Shown one piece after another: positions 34,496 to 42,545 of a DNA stretch of 49,169 nucleotides (position 1 is its first letter; each line of letters begins with the position of its first letter). The translations under genes and the position numbers were made by a program. The notes under the pieces were generated by a model that was given only the letters and a program-made list of their open reading frames with translations, was not told the origin of the DNA and did no database searches. The stretch is from Extensimonas perlucida (GTDB lineage: Bacteria > Pseudomonadota > Gammaproteobacteria > Burkholderiales > Burkholderiaceae_C): NCBI RefSeq assembly GCF_007655255.1, contig NZ_VMYE01000017.1:22082-71250 (forward strand), read 5' to 3'.

Positions 34496-35564
34496 GCGGC
34501 GCGGTGGCCCTGGCCTCGTACCAGCCGCGGCTGCGGTTCACCACGCGCACCACGAGCAGCATCACCGGCACTTCGATCAGCACGCCCACCACCGTGGCCA
34601 GGGCCGCGCCCGAGTCCAAGCCGAACAGGCTGATGGCCGTGGCCACGGCGAGCTCGAAGAAGTTGGACGCGCCGATCAGCGCCGACGGGCACGCGATGCT
34701 GTGCTGCTCGCCCACGGCGCGGTTGAGCAGGTAGGCCAGCGCGGAATTGAAGAACACCTGGATCAAAATGGGCACGGCCAGCAGCGCGATCACGAGTGGC
34801 TGGCGCAAAATGGCCTGGCCCTGGAAGGCGAACAGCAGCACCAGCGTGAGCAGCAGCGCAGCCATGGACCAAGGCCCCATGCGCGCGAGCGCCGCGTCCA
34901 GCAGGCCACGTGCCAGCAGGGCGCGGCGCGCGGCCTGCGCGATGGCGAGCGGCAGCACGATATAGAGCAGCACCGACACTAGCAGCGTGCCCCAGGGCAC
35001 GGCGATGGCCGACACGCCCAGCAAAAAGGCCACCAGCGGGGCAAAGGCCAGCACCATGATGCCGTCGTTGAGCGCCACCTGCGTGAGCGTGAACAGCGGG
35101 TCGCCGCCGCTGAGCCGGCTCCACACGAACACCATGGCCGTGCACGGCGCCGCAGCGAGCAGGATCAGGCCTGCGATGTAGCTGTCGATCTGGTCTGCGG
35201 GCAGCATGGGCGCGAACAGGTGGCGCAAAAACAGCCAGCCCAGCAAGGCCATGCTGAAGGGCTTGACCAGCCAGTTGACGAACAGCGTCACGCCTATGCC
35301 GCGCAAATGCTGGCGCAACTCGCGCAAAGCGGCAAAGTCCACCTTCATGAGCATGGGCACGATCATCACCCAGATCAGCAGGCCCACGGGCAGGTTGACC
35401 TGCGCCACCTCGAGACGCGCGAGCGCCTCGAACGCGCCGGGCTGCCACTGCCCCAGCGCGATGCCCACGGCGATGCACACCAGCACCCAGAGCGTGAGGT
35501 AGCGCTCGAACACGCCCATGGCGGCCGGCGGCGTGGCCGCGCGCGTTGCGCAGGGCTGGCTCAT
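34485..35564 (-). CDS. acr3: Arsenite efflux permease ACR3
   Basis: A 359-residue membrane protein of the bile/arsenite/riboflavin transporter superfamily. About ten hydrophobic segments are visible, with family motifs [37 protein letters not shown] (the cysteine in the fourth segment essential in characterised ACR3s) and [14 protein letters not shown]. It extrudes As(III) made by ArsC. The start at 35564 overlaps the arsC stop (ATGA). The frame stays open upstream but inside arsC. Confidence 0.96.
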   Translation of the reverse strand: MSQPCATRAATPPAAMGVFERYLTLWVLVCIAVGIALGQWQPGAFEALARLEVAQVNLPVGLLIWVMIVPMLMKVDFAALRELRQHLRGIGVTLFVNWLVKPFSMALLGWLFLRHLFAPMLPADQIDSYIAGLILLAAAPCTAMVFVWSRLSGGDPLFTLTQVALNDGIMVLAFAPLVAFLLGVSAIAVPWGTLLVSVLLYIVLPLAIAQAARRALLARGLLDAALARMGPWSMAALLLTLVLLFAFQGQAILRQPLVIALLAVPILIQVFFNSALAYLLNRAVGEQHSIACPSALIGASNFFELAVATAISLFGLDSGAALATVVGVLIEVPVMLLVVRVVNRSRGWYEARATAPHAG

Positions 35565-36079
35565 GCTGCGGCCTCCTGCCCAGGGCCGGTGTGCCCGATG
35601 CGGGCTAGCTCGCGCTGCAGCGAGAGCGCGTCGAGCTTGTCGAGCGGCAGGCTCAAAAACAGGGAGATGCGCCGGTTCAGCAGGAGGAAGGCCTCGGCAA
35701 AGGCGCGGCGTTTTTCCTCTGCGCTGCCCTCCACCGCCGCCGGGTCGGGGATGCCCCAGTGCGCCGACACGGGCTGGCCCGGCCAGAGCGGGCAGACCTC
35801 GCCCGCGGCGTTGTCGCACACGGTGAAGACGAAGTCCAGCAGCGGGGCGCCGGGCTGCGTGAACTCGTCCCAGCTCTTGCTGCGCAGGCCCTGCACCGGC
35901 AGGCGCTGGCGCTCGAGCAGCTCGAGCGCGTAGGGGTTGACCTGCCCCGCAGGGTGGCTGCCCGCGCTGTAGGCCCTAAAGCGCCCCTGGCCCAGGTGGT
36001 TCAGGATGGCCTCGGCCATGATGCTGCGCGCCGAATTGCCTGTGCAGAGAAACAGCACGTGATAGACCTTGTCGCTCAT
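35561..36079 (-). CDS. arsC: Arsenate reductase, low-molecular-weight phosphatase type
   Basis: A 172-residue protein reducing arsenate to arsenite. The phosphate-binding loop with nucleophile C12 is LFLCTGNSARS, as in the LMW protein-tyrosine-phosphatase class. The downstream FVFTVCDNAAGEVCPLWPG supplies the resolving cysteines. These enzymes are recharged by thioredoxin or glutaredoxin/mycothiol systems. The ATG at 36079 has AAGGAG upstream. The C-terminal ~35 residues extend slightly beyond the short Gram-positive form. It is preceded by arsR with a 144-bp gap that I find otherwise empty, apart from a GGGGTTTTTTT run after arsR. Confidence 0.95.
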   Translation of the reverse strand: MSDKVYHVLFLCTGNSARSIMAEAILNHLGQGRFRAYSAGSHPAGQVNPYALELLERQRLPVQGLRSKSWDEFTQPGAPLLDFVFTVCDNAAGEVCPLWPGQPVSAHWGIPDPAAVEGSAEEKRRAFAEAFLLLNRRISLFLSLPLDKLDALSLQRELARIGHTGPGQEAAA

Positions 36080-36223
36080 TGCAAACTCCTTGGGTGGTGG
36101 AAAAAGAAAAAGAACGGAGGAAAGAACGCCACAGGAAAACTTCGAAAACGAGAGCTGTCCACGCTTTCTGGGCAAGCACCAGATGCCGATTTGACGGGTA
36201 AAAAAACCCCTTGCGCGGCAGGC

Positions 36224-36580
36224 TCAGACCGTCGCAGGCGCCGTGGCGCAATCGGCGCAGTCCGCCGCGGCGTCCAACTCCGTGCACTGCGCGGGCTGGC
36301 CCATGCAGCATTCGGCCGTGAGGTAATGAATCAGCTCCTGCATCAGCGCCAGATTGGCGCGGTAGCGCTGGTAGCGCCCCTCCTGCGCAACGGTCAGCAG
36401 CCCGGCCTGCGTCAGCGCCTTGAGGTGGAACGACAGATTGGTCGCGGGCAATTCGAGCGCAGCCGCGATCTCGCCCGCCACGAGCCCCGCCGGTCCCTGG
36501 CGCACGAGCAAGCGAAACACGTCCAGACGCACGCCCGAGGCGAGCGATTCGAACACGGTGATGGCAGTGATTTTTTCCAT
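36224..36580 (-). CDS. arsR: ArsR-family arsenite-responsive repressor
   Basis: A 118-residue winged-helix repressor. The recognition region is ELPATNLSFHLKALTQAGLLTVAQEGRYQRYRAN. The usual CxC site of the R773/pI258 type in the DNA-binding helix is absent. Instead C91, C92 and C99 near the C-terminus (AECCMGQPAQC), plus C108 and C111, resemble the C-terminal arsenite site described for Acidithiobacillus ferrooxidans ArsR. Arsenite binding would release it from the operator at 36585-36612. The start at 36580 is chosen over 36598, which would lie within the operator. Confidence 0.94.
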   Translation of the reverse strand: MEKITAITVFESLASGVRLDVFRLLVRQGPAGLVAGEIAAALELPATNLSFHLKALTQAGLLTVAQEGRYQRYRANLALMQELIHYLTAECCMGQPAQCTELDAAADCADCATAPATV

Positions 36581-36584
36581 GCGG

Positions 36585-36612
36585 CAATTATTCAACAATA
36601 ATTGAATTATTG
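36585..36612. promoter_or_regulatory. ArsR operator: two overlapping palindromes
   Basis: CAATTATT/AATAATTG (36585-36604, 4-bp spacer) and CAATAATT/AATTATTG (36596-36612, 1-bp centre) share bases, making an AT-rich block 4 bp upstream of the arsR start codon. It overlaps TTGCAA, a -35-like box on the minus strand. The site is typical in composition for ArsR repressors. Confidence 0.8.
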
Positions 36613-36661
36613 CAATGACGTACTCACGAGCGCCGTCACCAAGGCTATTTTTCCGATAATT

Positions 36662-36703
36662 TGCTATCGTTATAGAAGCTATCAGCGCTCAATTTGAAAG
36701 CGC
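36662..36703. repeat. Dispersed AGCTATC/AGCGCT repeat upstream of arsR
   Basis: GCTATCGTTATAGAAGCTATC followed by AGCGCT and, nine bases on, AAGCGC, relates in motif order to the copies at 15391-15440 and 46046-46095. It lies in the 171-bp gap between arsR and the 3' end of the glycosyltransferase gene. Confidence 0.45.
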
Positions 36704-36751
36704 AACATGGTCTTTATCGCACTCTGCTTTTGCCATCAAAAAAAGAGCAGT

Positions 36752-37828
36752 TCACACCTGCGGCCTGCCTTCCACGCCACGCACCGCCCTGCCCTGCGCC
36801 GCGGCCGGCAAGGCGTCCGGCACGGCGTCCGGCGCCGCGGGCACCAGCAAATCGAGCAGTTGCTCGGCAATGCCACGCCAGGTGTGAGATTCGACGGCAG
36901 CGCGCACCTTGCGGCGGTCGAGCTGCAGGGCGGCCAGGCAGGCCGCGCGCAGGTCCTCCGACAGCACGCCGGTGACGCCCGGCTGCACAACGTTGACCGG
37001 GCCCGTGACCGGAAAGGCCGCCACCGGCGTGCCGCAGGCGTTGGCTTCGAGCAACACCAGGCCGAAGGTGTCGGTGCGGCTCGGGAACACGAACACGTCG
37101 GCTGCGTCGTAATACGGCGCGAGCGCCTCGTGCGCAATGCCGCCCAGCCAGACCACGTCGGGAAAGCGCGCGCGCAGCCGCCCCAGCGCCGGGCCATCGC
37201 CGGCCACGACCTTGGTGCCCGGCAAGTCCAGATCCAGAAAAGCCGCCAGGTTCTTTTCAGGGGCCACGCGGCCCACGTTGAGCCAGATCGGGCGCGGGTA
37301 GTGCAGCGCGTCGCGCCGGCCGGGGTGAAAGCGCTCGCCATCGACGCCGCGCGCCCACACCTGCAGGCGCGCAAACCCCGCCGCGGCGAGTTCGTCTGCC
37401 ATGGCCTGCGTGGGCACAAGGATGCGCTGCGAGGGTTTGTGAAAGTACCGCAGCACCGCGTAGGTGAGCGCCGCCGGGATGCGCATGCGCTCGGCCAGAT
37501 ACTCGGGAAAGCGCGTGTGGTACGAGGTCGTGAAGCGCCAGCCGCGCGCGAGCGCATGCCGGCGCGCGGCCCAGCCCAGCGGCCCCTCGGTGGCGATGTG
37601 CAGCGCGTCGGGCGGCGACTCGCCCAGGGCACGCGCCACGACGGAGCGCGCATTCAGCGCCAGGCGCAACTCCGGCTCGGACGGCGCCGGCACCGTGCGC
37701 GCCCCCGCGGGTTCGATCACCCGCACCTGATGGCCGAGCGCGCTCAGCTCGCGCACCATGTAAGTCCAGGTATGCACCACGCCATTGACTTGCGGATGCC
37801 AGGCGTCGGTCACGAGCACGATTTGCAT
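36752..37828 (-). CDS. GT4-family glycosyltransferase
   Basis: A 358-residue GT-B glycosyltransferase. It begins QIVLVTDAWHPQVNGVVHTWTYMVRELSALGH, the standard opening of this group (related to MgtA and GumH-like enzymes), and has TSYHTRFPEYLAERM, IWLNVGRVAPEKNL and the nucleotide-sugar-binding region VFVFPSRTDTFGLVLLEANACGTPVAAFPVTGP with the E-x7-E motif. It probably transfers mannose or glucose to a lipid or polysaccharide acceptor. It reads away from trpB2; both share the 144-bp gap 37829-37972. The frame remains open upstream, but that stretch lies antisense to trpB2. The acceptor is unknown. Confidence 0.92.
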   Translation of the reverse strand: MQIVLVTDAWHPQVNGVVHTWTYMVRELSALGHQVRVIEPAGARTVPAPSEPELRLALNARSVVARALGESPPDALHIATEGPLGWAARRHALARGWRFTTSYHTRFPEYLAERMRIPAALTYAVLRYFHKPSQRILVPTQAMADELAAAGFARLQVWARGVDGERFHPGRRDALHYPRPIWLNVGRVAPEKNLAAFLDLDLPGTKVVAGDGPALGRLRARFPDVVWLGGIAHEALAPYYDAADVFVFPSRTDTFGLVLLEANACGTPVAAFPVTGPVNVVQPGVTGVLSEDLRAACLAALQLDRRKVRAAVESHTWRGIAEQLLDLLVPAAPDAVPDALPAAAQGRAVRGVEGRPQV

Positions 37829-37972
37829 GGGAATGGGGGTGGGGAAAGCCGGTCTCAGGGGCGGCACTGTGCGCACGCCGCGTGACAAGGCAAAGTCAGT
37901 TTTTTCGGCGGATGGGCGGCGCCCGCAGGCAAAATCCGGGGCTCCTACCTTGACCTTCCAGGAGACACGCGC

Positions 37973-39337
37973 ATGAGTTCCGACACCAAATACCTGCTGC
38001 AGGAAAGCCAGATGCCCAAGTTCTGGTACAACATCCAGGCCGACCTGCCAGCGCCGCTGCCGCTGGTGCTGCACCCCGTGACCATGCAACCCATCGCGCC
38101 CGATGACCTGGCGCCGATCTTCCCCATGAGCCTGATCGAGCAGGAGGTGACCACCGCGCGCGAGGTCGAAATCCCCGAGCCCGTGCGCGAGGTATTCCGC
38201 CTGTGGCGCCCCGCGCCGCTGTACCGCGCGCACCGCCTCGAAAAGGCGCTGGGCACGCCCGCCAAAATTTTCTACAAATACGAGGGCGTGAGCCCCGCCG
38301 GCAGCCACAAGCCCAACACCGCGATCCCGCAGGCCTGGTACAACGCGCAGGCCGGCGTGCGCCGCCTCACCACCGAAACCGGCGCCGGCCAGTGGGGCAC
38401 CTCGCTCGCGTTTGCGGGGCAGCTCTTCGGGCTCGACGTGCAGGTGTTCCAGGTGCGCGTGAGCTATGACCAAAAACCCTACCGCCGCGCCGTCATGGAA
38501 ACCTACGGCGCGCGCTGCATCGCCTCGCCCAGCGCGGAAACCGAATACGGCCGCCGCATCCTGGCCGAGCGGCCCGACCATCCGGGGAGCCTGGGCATCG
38601 CCATCAGCGAGGCCGTGGAAATCGCCGCCCAGCGCGACGACACCAAATACGCACTGGGCTCGGTGCTCAACCACGTGCTGCTGCACCAGACCATCATCGG
38701 CCTCGAAGCCATGGAGCAGATGCAAATGGCCGACACCTGGCCCGATGTGGTCGTGGCCTGCACCGGCGGCGGCAGCAACTTTGCCGGCATCGCCTTCCCG
38801 TTCATAGGCCACGGCTTGCGCGGCGGCCCCAAGCCGCGCATCGTGGCCGTCGAGCCCGCCGCCTGCCCCAGCCTCACACGTGGCAAATACGCCTACGACT
38901 ACGGCGACACCGCGCGCCTCACGCCGCTGACCAAGATGCACACGCTGGGCAGCACCTTCACCCCGCCGGGCTTTCACGCCGGCGGTCTGCGCTACCACGG
39001 CATGGCGCCGCTCGTGAGCCACGTCAAGGAGTTGGGCCTGATGGAAGCCGTGGCCTACACCCAGGTGGACTGCTTTGCCGCGGGCGTGCAGTTCGCGCGC
39101 GCCGAAGGCATAGTGCCCGCGCCTGAGGCCAACCACGCCGTCAAGGGCGCAATCGAAGAGGCGCTGCGCTGCAAGCGCGAGGGCAAGGCCGAAACCATCC
39201 TCTTCAACCTCAGCGGCCACGGCCACTTCGACATGGCCGCCTACCAGGCTTACTTCGCCGGCCAGCTCAAGGACGAGTCCTACGACGAGCGCGAACTCGC
39301 GCAAGCGTTGTCGGGGCTGCCGGCGGTGGAGGCTTGA
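37973..39337 (+). CDS. trpB2: TrpB2-type tryptophan synthase beta-like enzyme
   Basis: A 454-residue PLP enzyme. The PLP lysine is K113 in SPAGSHKPNTAI and the phosphate cup is CTGGGSNFAGIAFPF. The long N-terminal extension and the motif LYRAHRLEKALGTPAKIFYKYEG mark the TrpB2 subgroup, which makes tryptophan from serine and indole (or O-phosphoserine) without TrpA activation. The lack of trpA nearby agrees with that. The start has CCAGGAG upstream. Its exact physiological role in bacteria that also have trpBA is usually indole salvage; this is inference. Confidence 0.94.
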   Translation: MSSDTKYLLQESQMPKFWYNIQADLPAPLPLVLHPVTMQPIAPDDLAPIFPMSLIEQEVTTAREVEIPEPVREVFRLWRPAPLYRAHRLEKALGTPAKIFYKYEGVSPAGSHKPNTAIPQAWYNAQAGVRRLTTETGAGQWGTSLAFAGQLFGLDVQVFQVRVSYDQKPYRRAVMETYGARCIASPSAETEYGRRILAERPDHPGSLGIAISEAVEIAAQRDDTKYALGSVLNHVLLHQTIIGLEAMEQMQMADTWPDVVVACTGGGSNFAGIAFPFIGHGLRGGPKPRIVAVEPAACPSLTRGKYAYDYGDTARLTPLTKMHTLGSTFTPPGFHAGGLRYHGMAPLVSHVKELGLMEAVAYTQVDCFAAGVQFARAEGIVPAPEANHAVKGAIEEALRCKREGKAETILFNLSGHGHFDMAAYQAYFAGQLKDESYDERELAQALSGLPAVEA

Positions 39338-39781
39338 GCACCCTTCCACCAGTCATTGCGCGGGCCGCAAGGCCCGTGGCAGTCCATTGGCCTTCGAGTC
39401 AACACCTGCGCTTGTTGCGCAAGTCATTTTGGATTGCCGCGCCCGGCGGGAAAAGTGCGCACGATTGTTTGAGCGAAGCGCAGCGAGTTTCGCGCGACCC
39501 CGCCGGGCGCGAGCACCGCAGGTTGCCCTGACCGCCGCGAGGCGGGCAGGGACGCAGGCAGCAGGGGCGCCTTCTTTTGCTTTTTTCTTGGCGAAAAAAG
39601 AAAACACGACTTACGCAAATCGGGCTGAGGCAAGGCGCCCGCCGCATGGCAAAACACTTTGCTGCATCTTTGTTTGCGTAAGTCCAGGAAAAAAGGTGCG
39701 CCGCCGAGCGCAACTCCTGGCCCCCTCTGCCCCGTCACCTGCGCCAATCATTGAAATCTGACGGCAATTACCGCTCGCGCC
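39338..39781. other. 444-bp intergenic region with nested repeats, no gene
   Basis: No convincing gene is present. CGGGCC-gcaa-GGCCCG (39361-39376) just after trpB2 may weakly terminate. The stretch 39470-39605, ending in a CTTTTTTC/GAAAAAAG hairpin, looks like a widespread Burkholderiales intergenic repeat, judged from memory. The 77-bp element 39609-39685 interrupts it, and GGAAAAAAGGTGCGCC after the element looks like its continuation. Confidence 0.6.
39609..39685. mobile_element. 77-bp miniature inverted-repeat element
   Basis: GACTTACGCAAA (39609-39620) and its exact reverse complement TTTGCGTAAGTC (39674-39685) bound a 53-bp non-coding core. The size and perfect 12-bp ends suggest a minimal IS derivative. 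Confidence 0.7.
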
Positions 39782-40588
39782 TCACACCGGCTTCAAAAAC
39801 AACCCCACCGTCAACGCCAACCCGATGCACACGATGGCCACGCGCAGTGCGCGCTCGTTCACGCGCTGCAGCGCCCACGAGCCGATCAGCCCGCCGCCGA
39901 TCGCGCCTGCGCTCAGCACCAGCGCCTCGCGCCAGTGCAAGTCCGGCGAGGTGACGAACAGCGCCACGGCCGAGGCGTTCATGACGCCGGCCAGCGCGTT
40001 CTTGGTGGCGCCGGCGTTGCGCGTGGGCAGGCCCGCCATGGTGAGCGCGGCGATCATCAAAAAGCCGATGCCGCCACCAAAGTAGCCGCCGTAGATGGCG
40101 ATCAAAAACTGCGCCATGCCCGCGGCCACGGGGCCGATGTGTGTGGCCTGGTCGCCCGTCTTGCGAAAAAAACTCCCCCACGCAAAAACGAGCGTGGCAA
40201 ACAGCACCAGCCAGGGCACGAGGCGCGCGAACACCGTGGGCGGCGTGTGCAGCAGCAACAACCCGCCCGCCGCCCCGCCCGCGATGCTGATCACGAACAG
40301 CGCCCAGAACGGCAGCCGCCCCGCGCCCGTCACGAGCCGCCGCCCCGCCAGCCCCGAGGTGATCTGCCCCGGAAACAGCGCCACCGTCGAAGTGATGTTG
40401 GCCGCAAGCGGCGACATGCCCGCGAGCATCAGCGCCGGCAAGGTGATGAAAGAGCCACCGCCCGCGAGGGCGTTTTGCACGCCGGCCCACAGGCCCGCCA
40501 GGAAAATCAGGGTCAACAACACAAAATGCTCCACCACGGCGCAGCGCGCGCCGCATGGCGTGTGCCGCAAAGCGCGCAAAAATACCAC
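39782..40588 (-). CDS. TauE/SafE-family permease
   Basis: A 268-residue (or ~250-residue) membrane protein of the TauE/SafE (TSUP) family, with the paired repeats GLWAGVQNALAGGGSFITLPALMLAGMSPLAANITSTVAL in the first half and IAIYGGYFGGGIGFLMIAALTMAGLPTRNAGATKNAL in the second; eight hydrophobic segments are expected. The family exports sulfite, sulfoacetate or other small organic sulfur anions; the substrate here is unknown. The start is uncertain: GTG at 40588 gives the longest form, GTG at 40534 (VEHFVLLTL) is more like homologues. Neither has a strong ribosome-binding site. Confidence 0.88.
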   Translation of the reverse strand: MVFLRALRHTPCGARCAVVEHFVLLTLIFLAGLWAGVQNALAGGGSFITLPALMLAGMSPLAANITSTVALFPGQITSGLAGRRLVTGAGRLPFWALFVISIAGGAAGGLLLLHTPPTVFARLVPWLVLFATLVFAWGSFFRKTGDQATHIGPVAAGMAQFLIAIYGGYFGGGIGFLMIAALTMAGLPTRNAGATKNALAGVMNASAVALFVTSPDLHWREALVLSAGAIGGGLIGSWALQRVNERALRVAIVCIGLALTVGLFLKPV

Positions 40589-40628
40589 GGCAAAGCCTGG
40601 CCTGCATGGCAGCCCGCGGGGCTTTGCC
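40589..40628. repeat. Hairpin between clcA-like and TauE genes
   Basis: GGCAAAGCC (40589-40597) and GGCTTTGCC (40620-40628) form a 9-bp stem with a 22-nt spacer in the 108-bp gap. There is no T-run, so termination is unproven. Confidence 0.35.
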
Positions 40629-40661
40629 AGCGCCGGCGGCCCATGCGCCGATCTTCGACAA

Positions 40662-40680
40662 CGCTTTCGACGCCCAAAGT
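40662..40680. repeat. 19-nt copy of the corC-element end
   Basis: CGCTTTCGACGCCCAAAGT is identical to 6436-6454 near the right end of the element in corC. It is followed by GTCCGCCGACA-, a diverged form of that element's terminus, and lies 17 bp past the ClC stop codon. Confidence 0.65.
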
Positions 40681-40696
40681 GTCCGCCGACAAGCGC

Positions 40697-42505
40697 CTAC
40701 AAGGACTCGCTCAGGCGCACGTAGGTTGCGAGCAGCGTGCTCTTGTCCGCGGCGCCGAGCAGTACCGGGTCTTGCGCGGAGCGGATCACGGGCAGGCGCT
40801 CGCCGTGGTGTTCCATGAAGCGCTGCAGCGCCTGGCCCAATTGCATGTCTTGCGTGAGCGGGCGCAGCTCCTGCGTCATGAGGTCGGCGGCGCGGGGCGG
40901 GAGCGCGGGCAGCGCGGGCGATCCGGACGATGCGGGTGACGGCGGCTGGGCGCGCGCGGTGTGCGCGCTCAAGGCGGGCAGCGGCACCACGCCCAGGAAG
41001 CGCTGCTGCGCATCGACCACGTAGAGGTATTTGACGCGGTGCTGCAAAAACAAGCGACTCATGGCCTCCAGGTCGGCGTCGGGGGGCACCACGGTTTCGG
41101 TGGGCTGCACCAGGTCGCGCATTTGCAGCTGGGCGAGGCGCAGTTTTTCGTCGCCGTGCTCGCGGCGCTTGATGGTGATCTCGTACATCGAGCCGGCACC
41201 GATCGAGCGCGCCACGAAGTAGGCGACCACGCTGCAGGCCATCAGCGGCAGCATGACTTCGTAGCGCAAGGTCATCTCGAAGATCATCAGGATGGCCATC
41301 AGCGGCGCCTGCGTGGCCGCGGCGAGAAAGGCGCCCATACCCGTGACCGCGTAGGCCACGGGCGCGGCCGAGGCGGCGGGCCACAAGGCGTGCACGCCCA
41401 GGCCGAACAGCTCACCCACGAAGCAGCCGCAAAACAGCGCGGGCGTGAACACGCCGCCCACCGCGCCCGAGCCCACGGTGGCAAAAGTCGCCACCATCTT
41501 CGCGGCGAGCAGCAAAAGCAGCCAGCTCCAGCCCATACTGTCGCCCTGTTGCAACACCTGGTTGACCACGCTGTAGCCGTTGCCCCAAACCTGCGGCAGC
41601 CAGATCGAAATCAGCCCCACCACCAGCCCCCCGAGCGCGAGCCGCAGCGGCAGCGGCGGCGCCAGGCGCGCGAACAGCCGCTTGCTGCGGTTCATGCCCT
41701 GCAAGAACAGCGCCGCACCACCGCCCATGAAGAGGCCCAGCAACGCGAACAGCGCCACCTCGGGCCCGGTGACTTCGGCAAATGCGGGCAGGATGTAGGG
41801 CGGTGCGCCCAGGCCGAAGCGCTGCATGGTGATGTGCGCGCAGACCGAGGCGATCAAAATCGGCCCCACACTTTCCATGGCGATCGAGCCGAGCACGATT
41901 TCGGCGATGAAAAACGCCGCCGCGATGGGCGCGTTGTACGCCGCGGTGACGCCTGCCGCTGCCCCGCAGGCCACGAGCAGGCGCAGCCGTTCGACGGGAA
42001 AGCGCAGCCGCTGCCCGAGCATGGACGCACACAGCGCCGCGAGCTGCACCATGGAGCCTTCGCGCCCGATCGAGCCGCCGCTGGCGATCGAGAGCAGCGA
42101 AGAGGTACTGCGCACCAGCGTCTGCGCCGCGGGGATGCGCCCGTCGCCCAGCACCACGGCTTCCATGTAGTCGGACGCTTCGTTGTGCGGCCCGCCTTGC
42201 CGCGCGTTTCGTTGCGCGAGGCGCCGCGCGAGCACCAGCAGCAGCCCGGCCAGCAGGCCGCCCACCACGGGGCTCAGCAGGCGCGCCCACCAGGGCAGGC
42301 TTTGCGCGATAGCCACCAGGCTGCCGCCGCGGCCCAGCACCAGACGGTCGAGCCCGTCGAGCAGCGCGCGGAACGCGAGCGTCGCCAGCGCACCCAGAAA
42401 ACCGGCCACCATCGCCCACAGCAACGTGCCTTGCCACGCTGAAATGCGCAGCAACCGCTGCCAGAACAGGCGCCGGGCGAGGCGGCGCGTGAAGGAGGTG
42501 CTCAT
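40697..42505 (-). CDS. ClC-family chloride channel/antiporter with C-terminal CBS domains
   Basis: A 602-residue membrane protein. ClC signatures are DGRIPAAQTLVRS, ASGGSIGREGSMVQLAAL (with the gating glutamate of GREG; the usual following Pro is Ser), AAYNAPIAAAFFIAEI and the late GAVGGVFTPALFCGCFVGE. After the membrane part (~residue 440) come two CBS motifs (MRDLVQPTETVVPPDADLEAMSRLFLQHRVKYLYVV; DLMTQELRPLTQDMQLGQALQRFMEHHGERLPVI), separated by a Pro/Ser/Ala-rich linker. CBS domains may sense nucleotides. Whether it is a channel or a Cl/H exchanger cannot be settled from what I see. Confidence 0.93.
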   Translation of the reverse strand: MSTSFTRRLARRLFWQRLLRISAWQGTLLWAMVAGFLGALATLAFRALLDGLDRLVLGRGGSLVAIAQSLPWWARLLSPVVGGLLAGLLLVLARRLAQRNARQGGPHNEASDYMEAVVLGDGRIPAAQTLVRSTSSLLSIASGGSIGREGSMVQLAALCASMLGQRLRFPVERLRLLVACGAAAGVTAAYNAPIAAAFFIAEIVLGSIAMESVGPILIASVCAHITMQRFGLGAPPYILPAFAEVTGPEVALFALLGLFMGGGAALFLQGMNRSKRLFARLAPPLPLRLALGGLVVGLISIWLPQVWGNGYSVVNQVLQQGDSMGWSWLLLLLAAKMVATFATVGSGAVGGVFTPALFCGCFVGELFGLGVHALWPAASAAPVAYAVTGMGAFLAAATQAPLMAILMIFEMTLRYEVMLPLMACSVVAYFVARSIGAGSMYEITIKRREHGDEKLRLAQLQMRDLVQPTETVVPPDADLEAMSRLFLQHRVKYLYVVDAQQRFLGVVPLPALSAHTARAQPPSPASSGSPALPALPPRAADLMTQELRPLTQDMQLGQALQRFMEHHGERLPVIRSAQDPVLLGAADKSTLLATYVRLSESL

Positions 42506-42545
42506 GGCAACAAACGCTCTTTGACAGCGGCAGGCCAGCGCCGGC

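Noticed and set aside
30905-36580. Arsenite oxidase gene cluster
   Set aside because: Cytochromes c follow the ars genes, but no Rieske or molybdopterin oxidase subunit (aioBA) is present in the window.
36752-39349. An 865-codon minus-strand frame covering both the glycosyltransferase and the trpB2 region
   Set aside because: Only the part from 37828 down shows a protein family. The upper part is antisense to TrpB2, which has clear PLP motifs on the plus strand.
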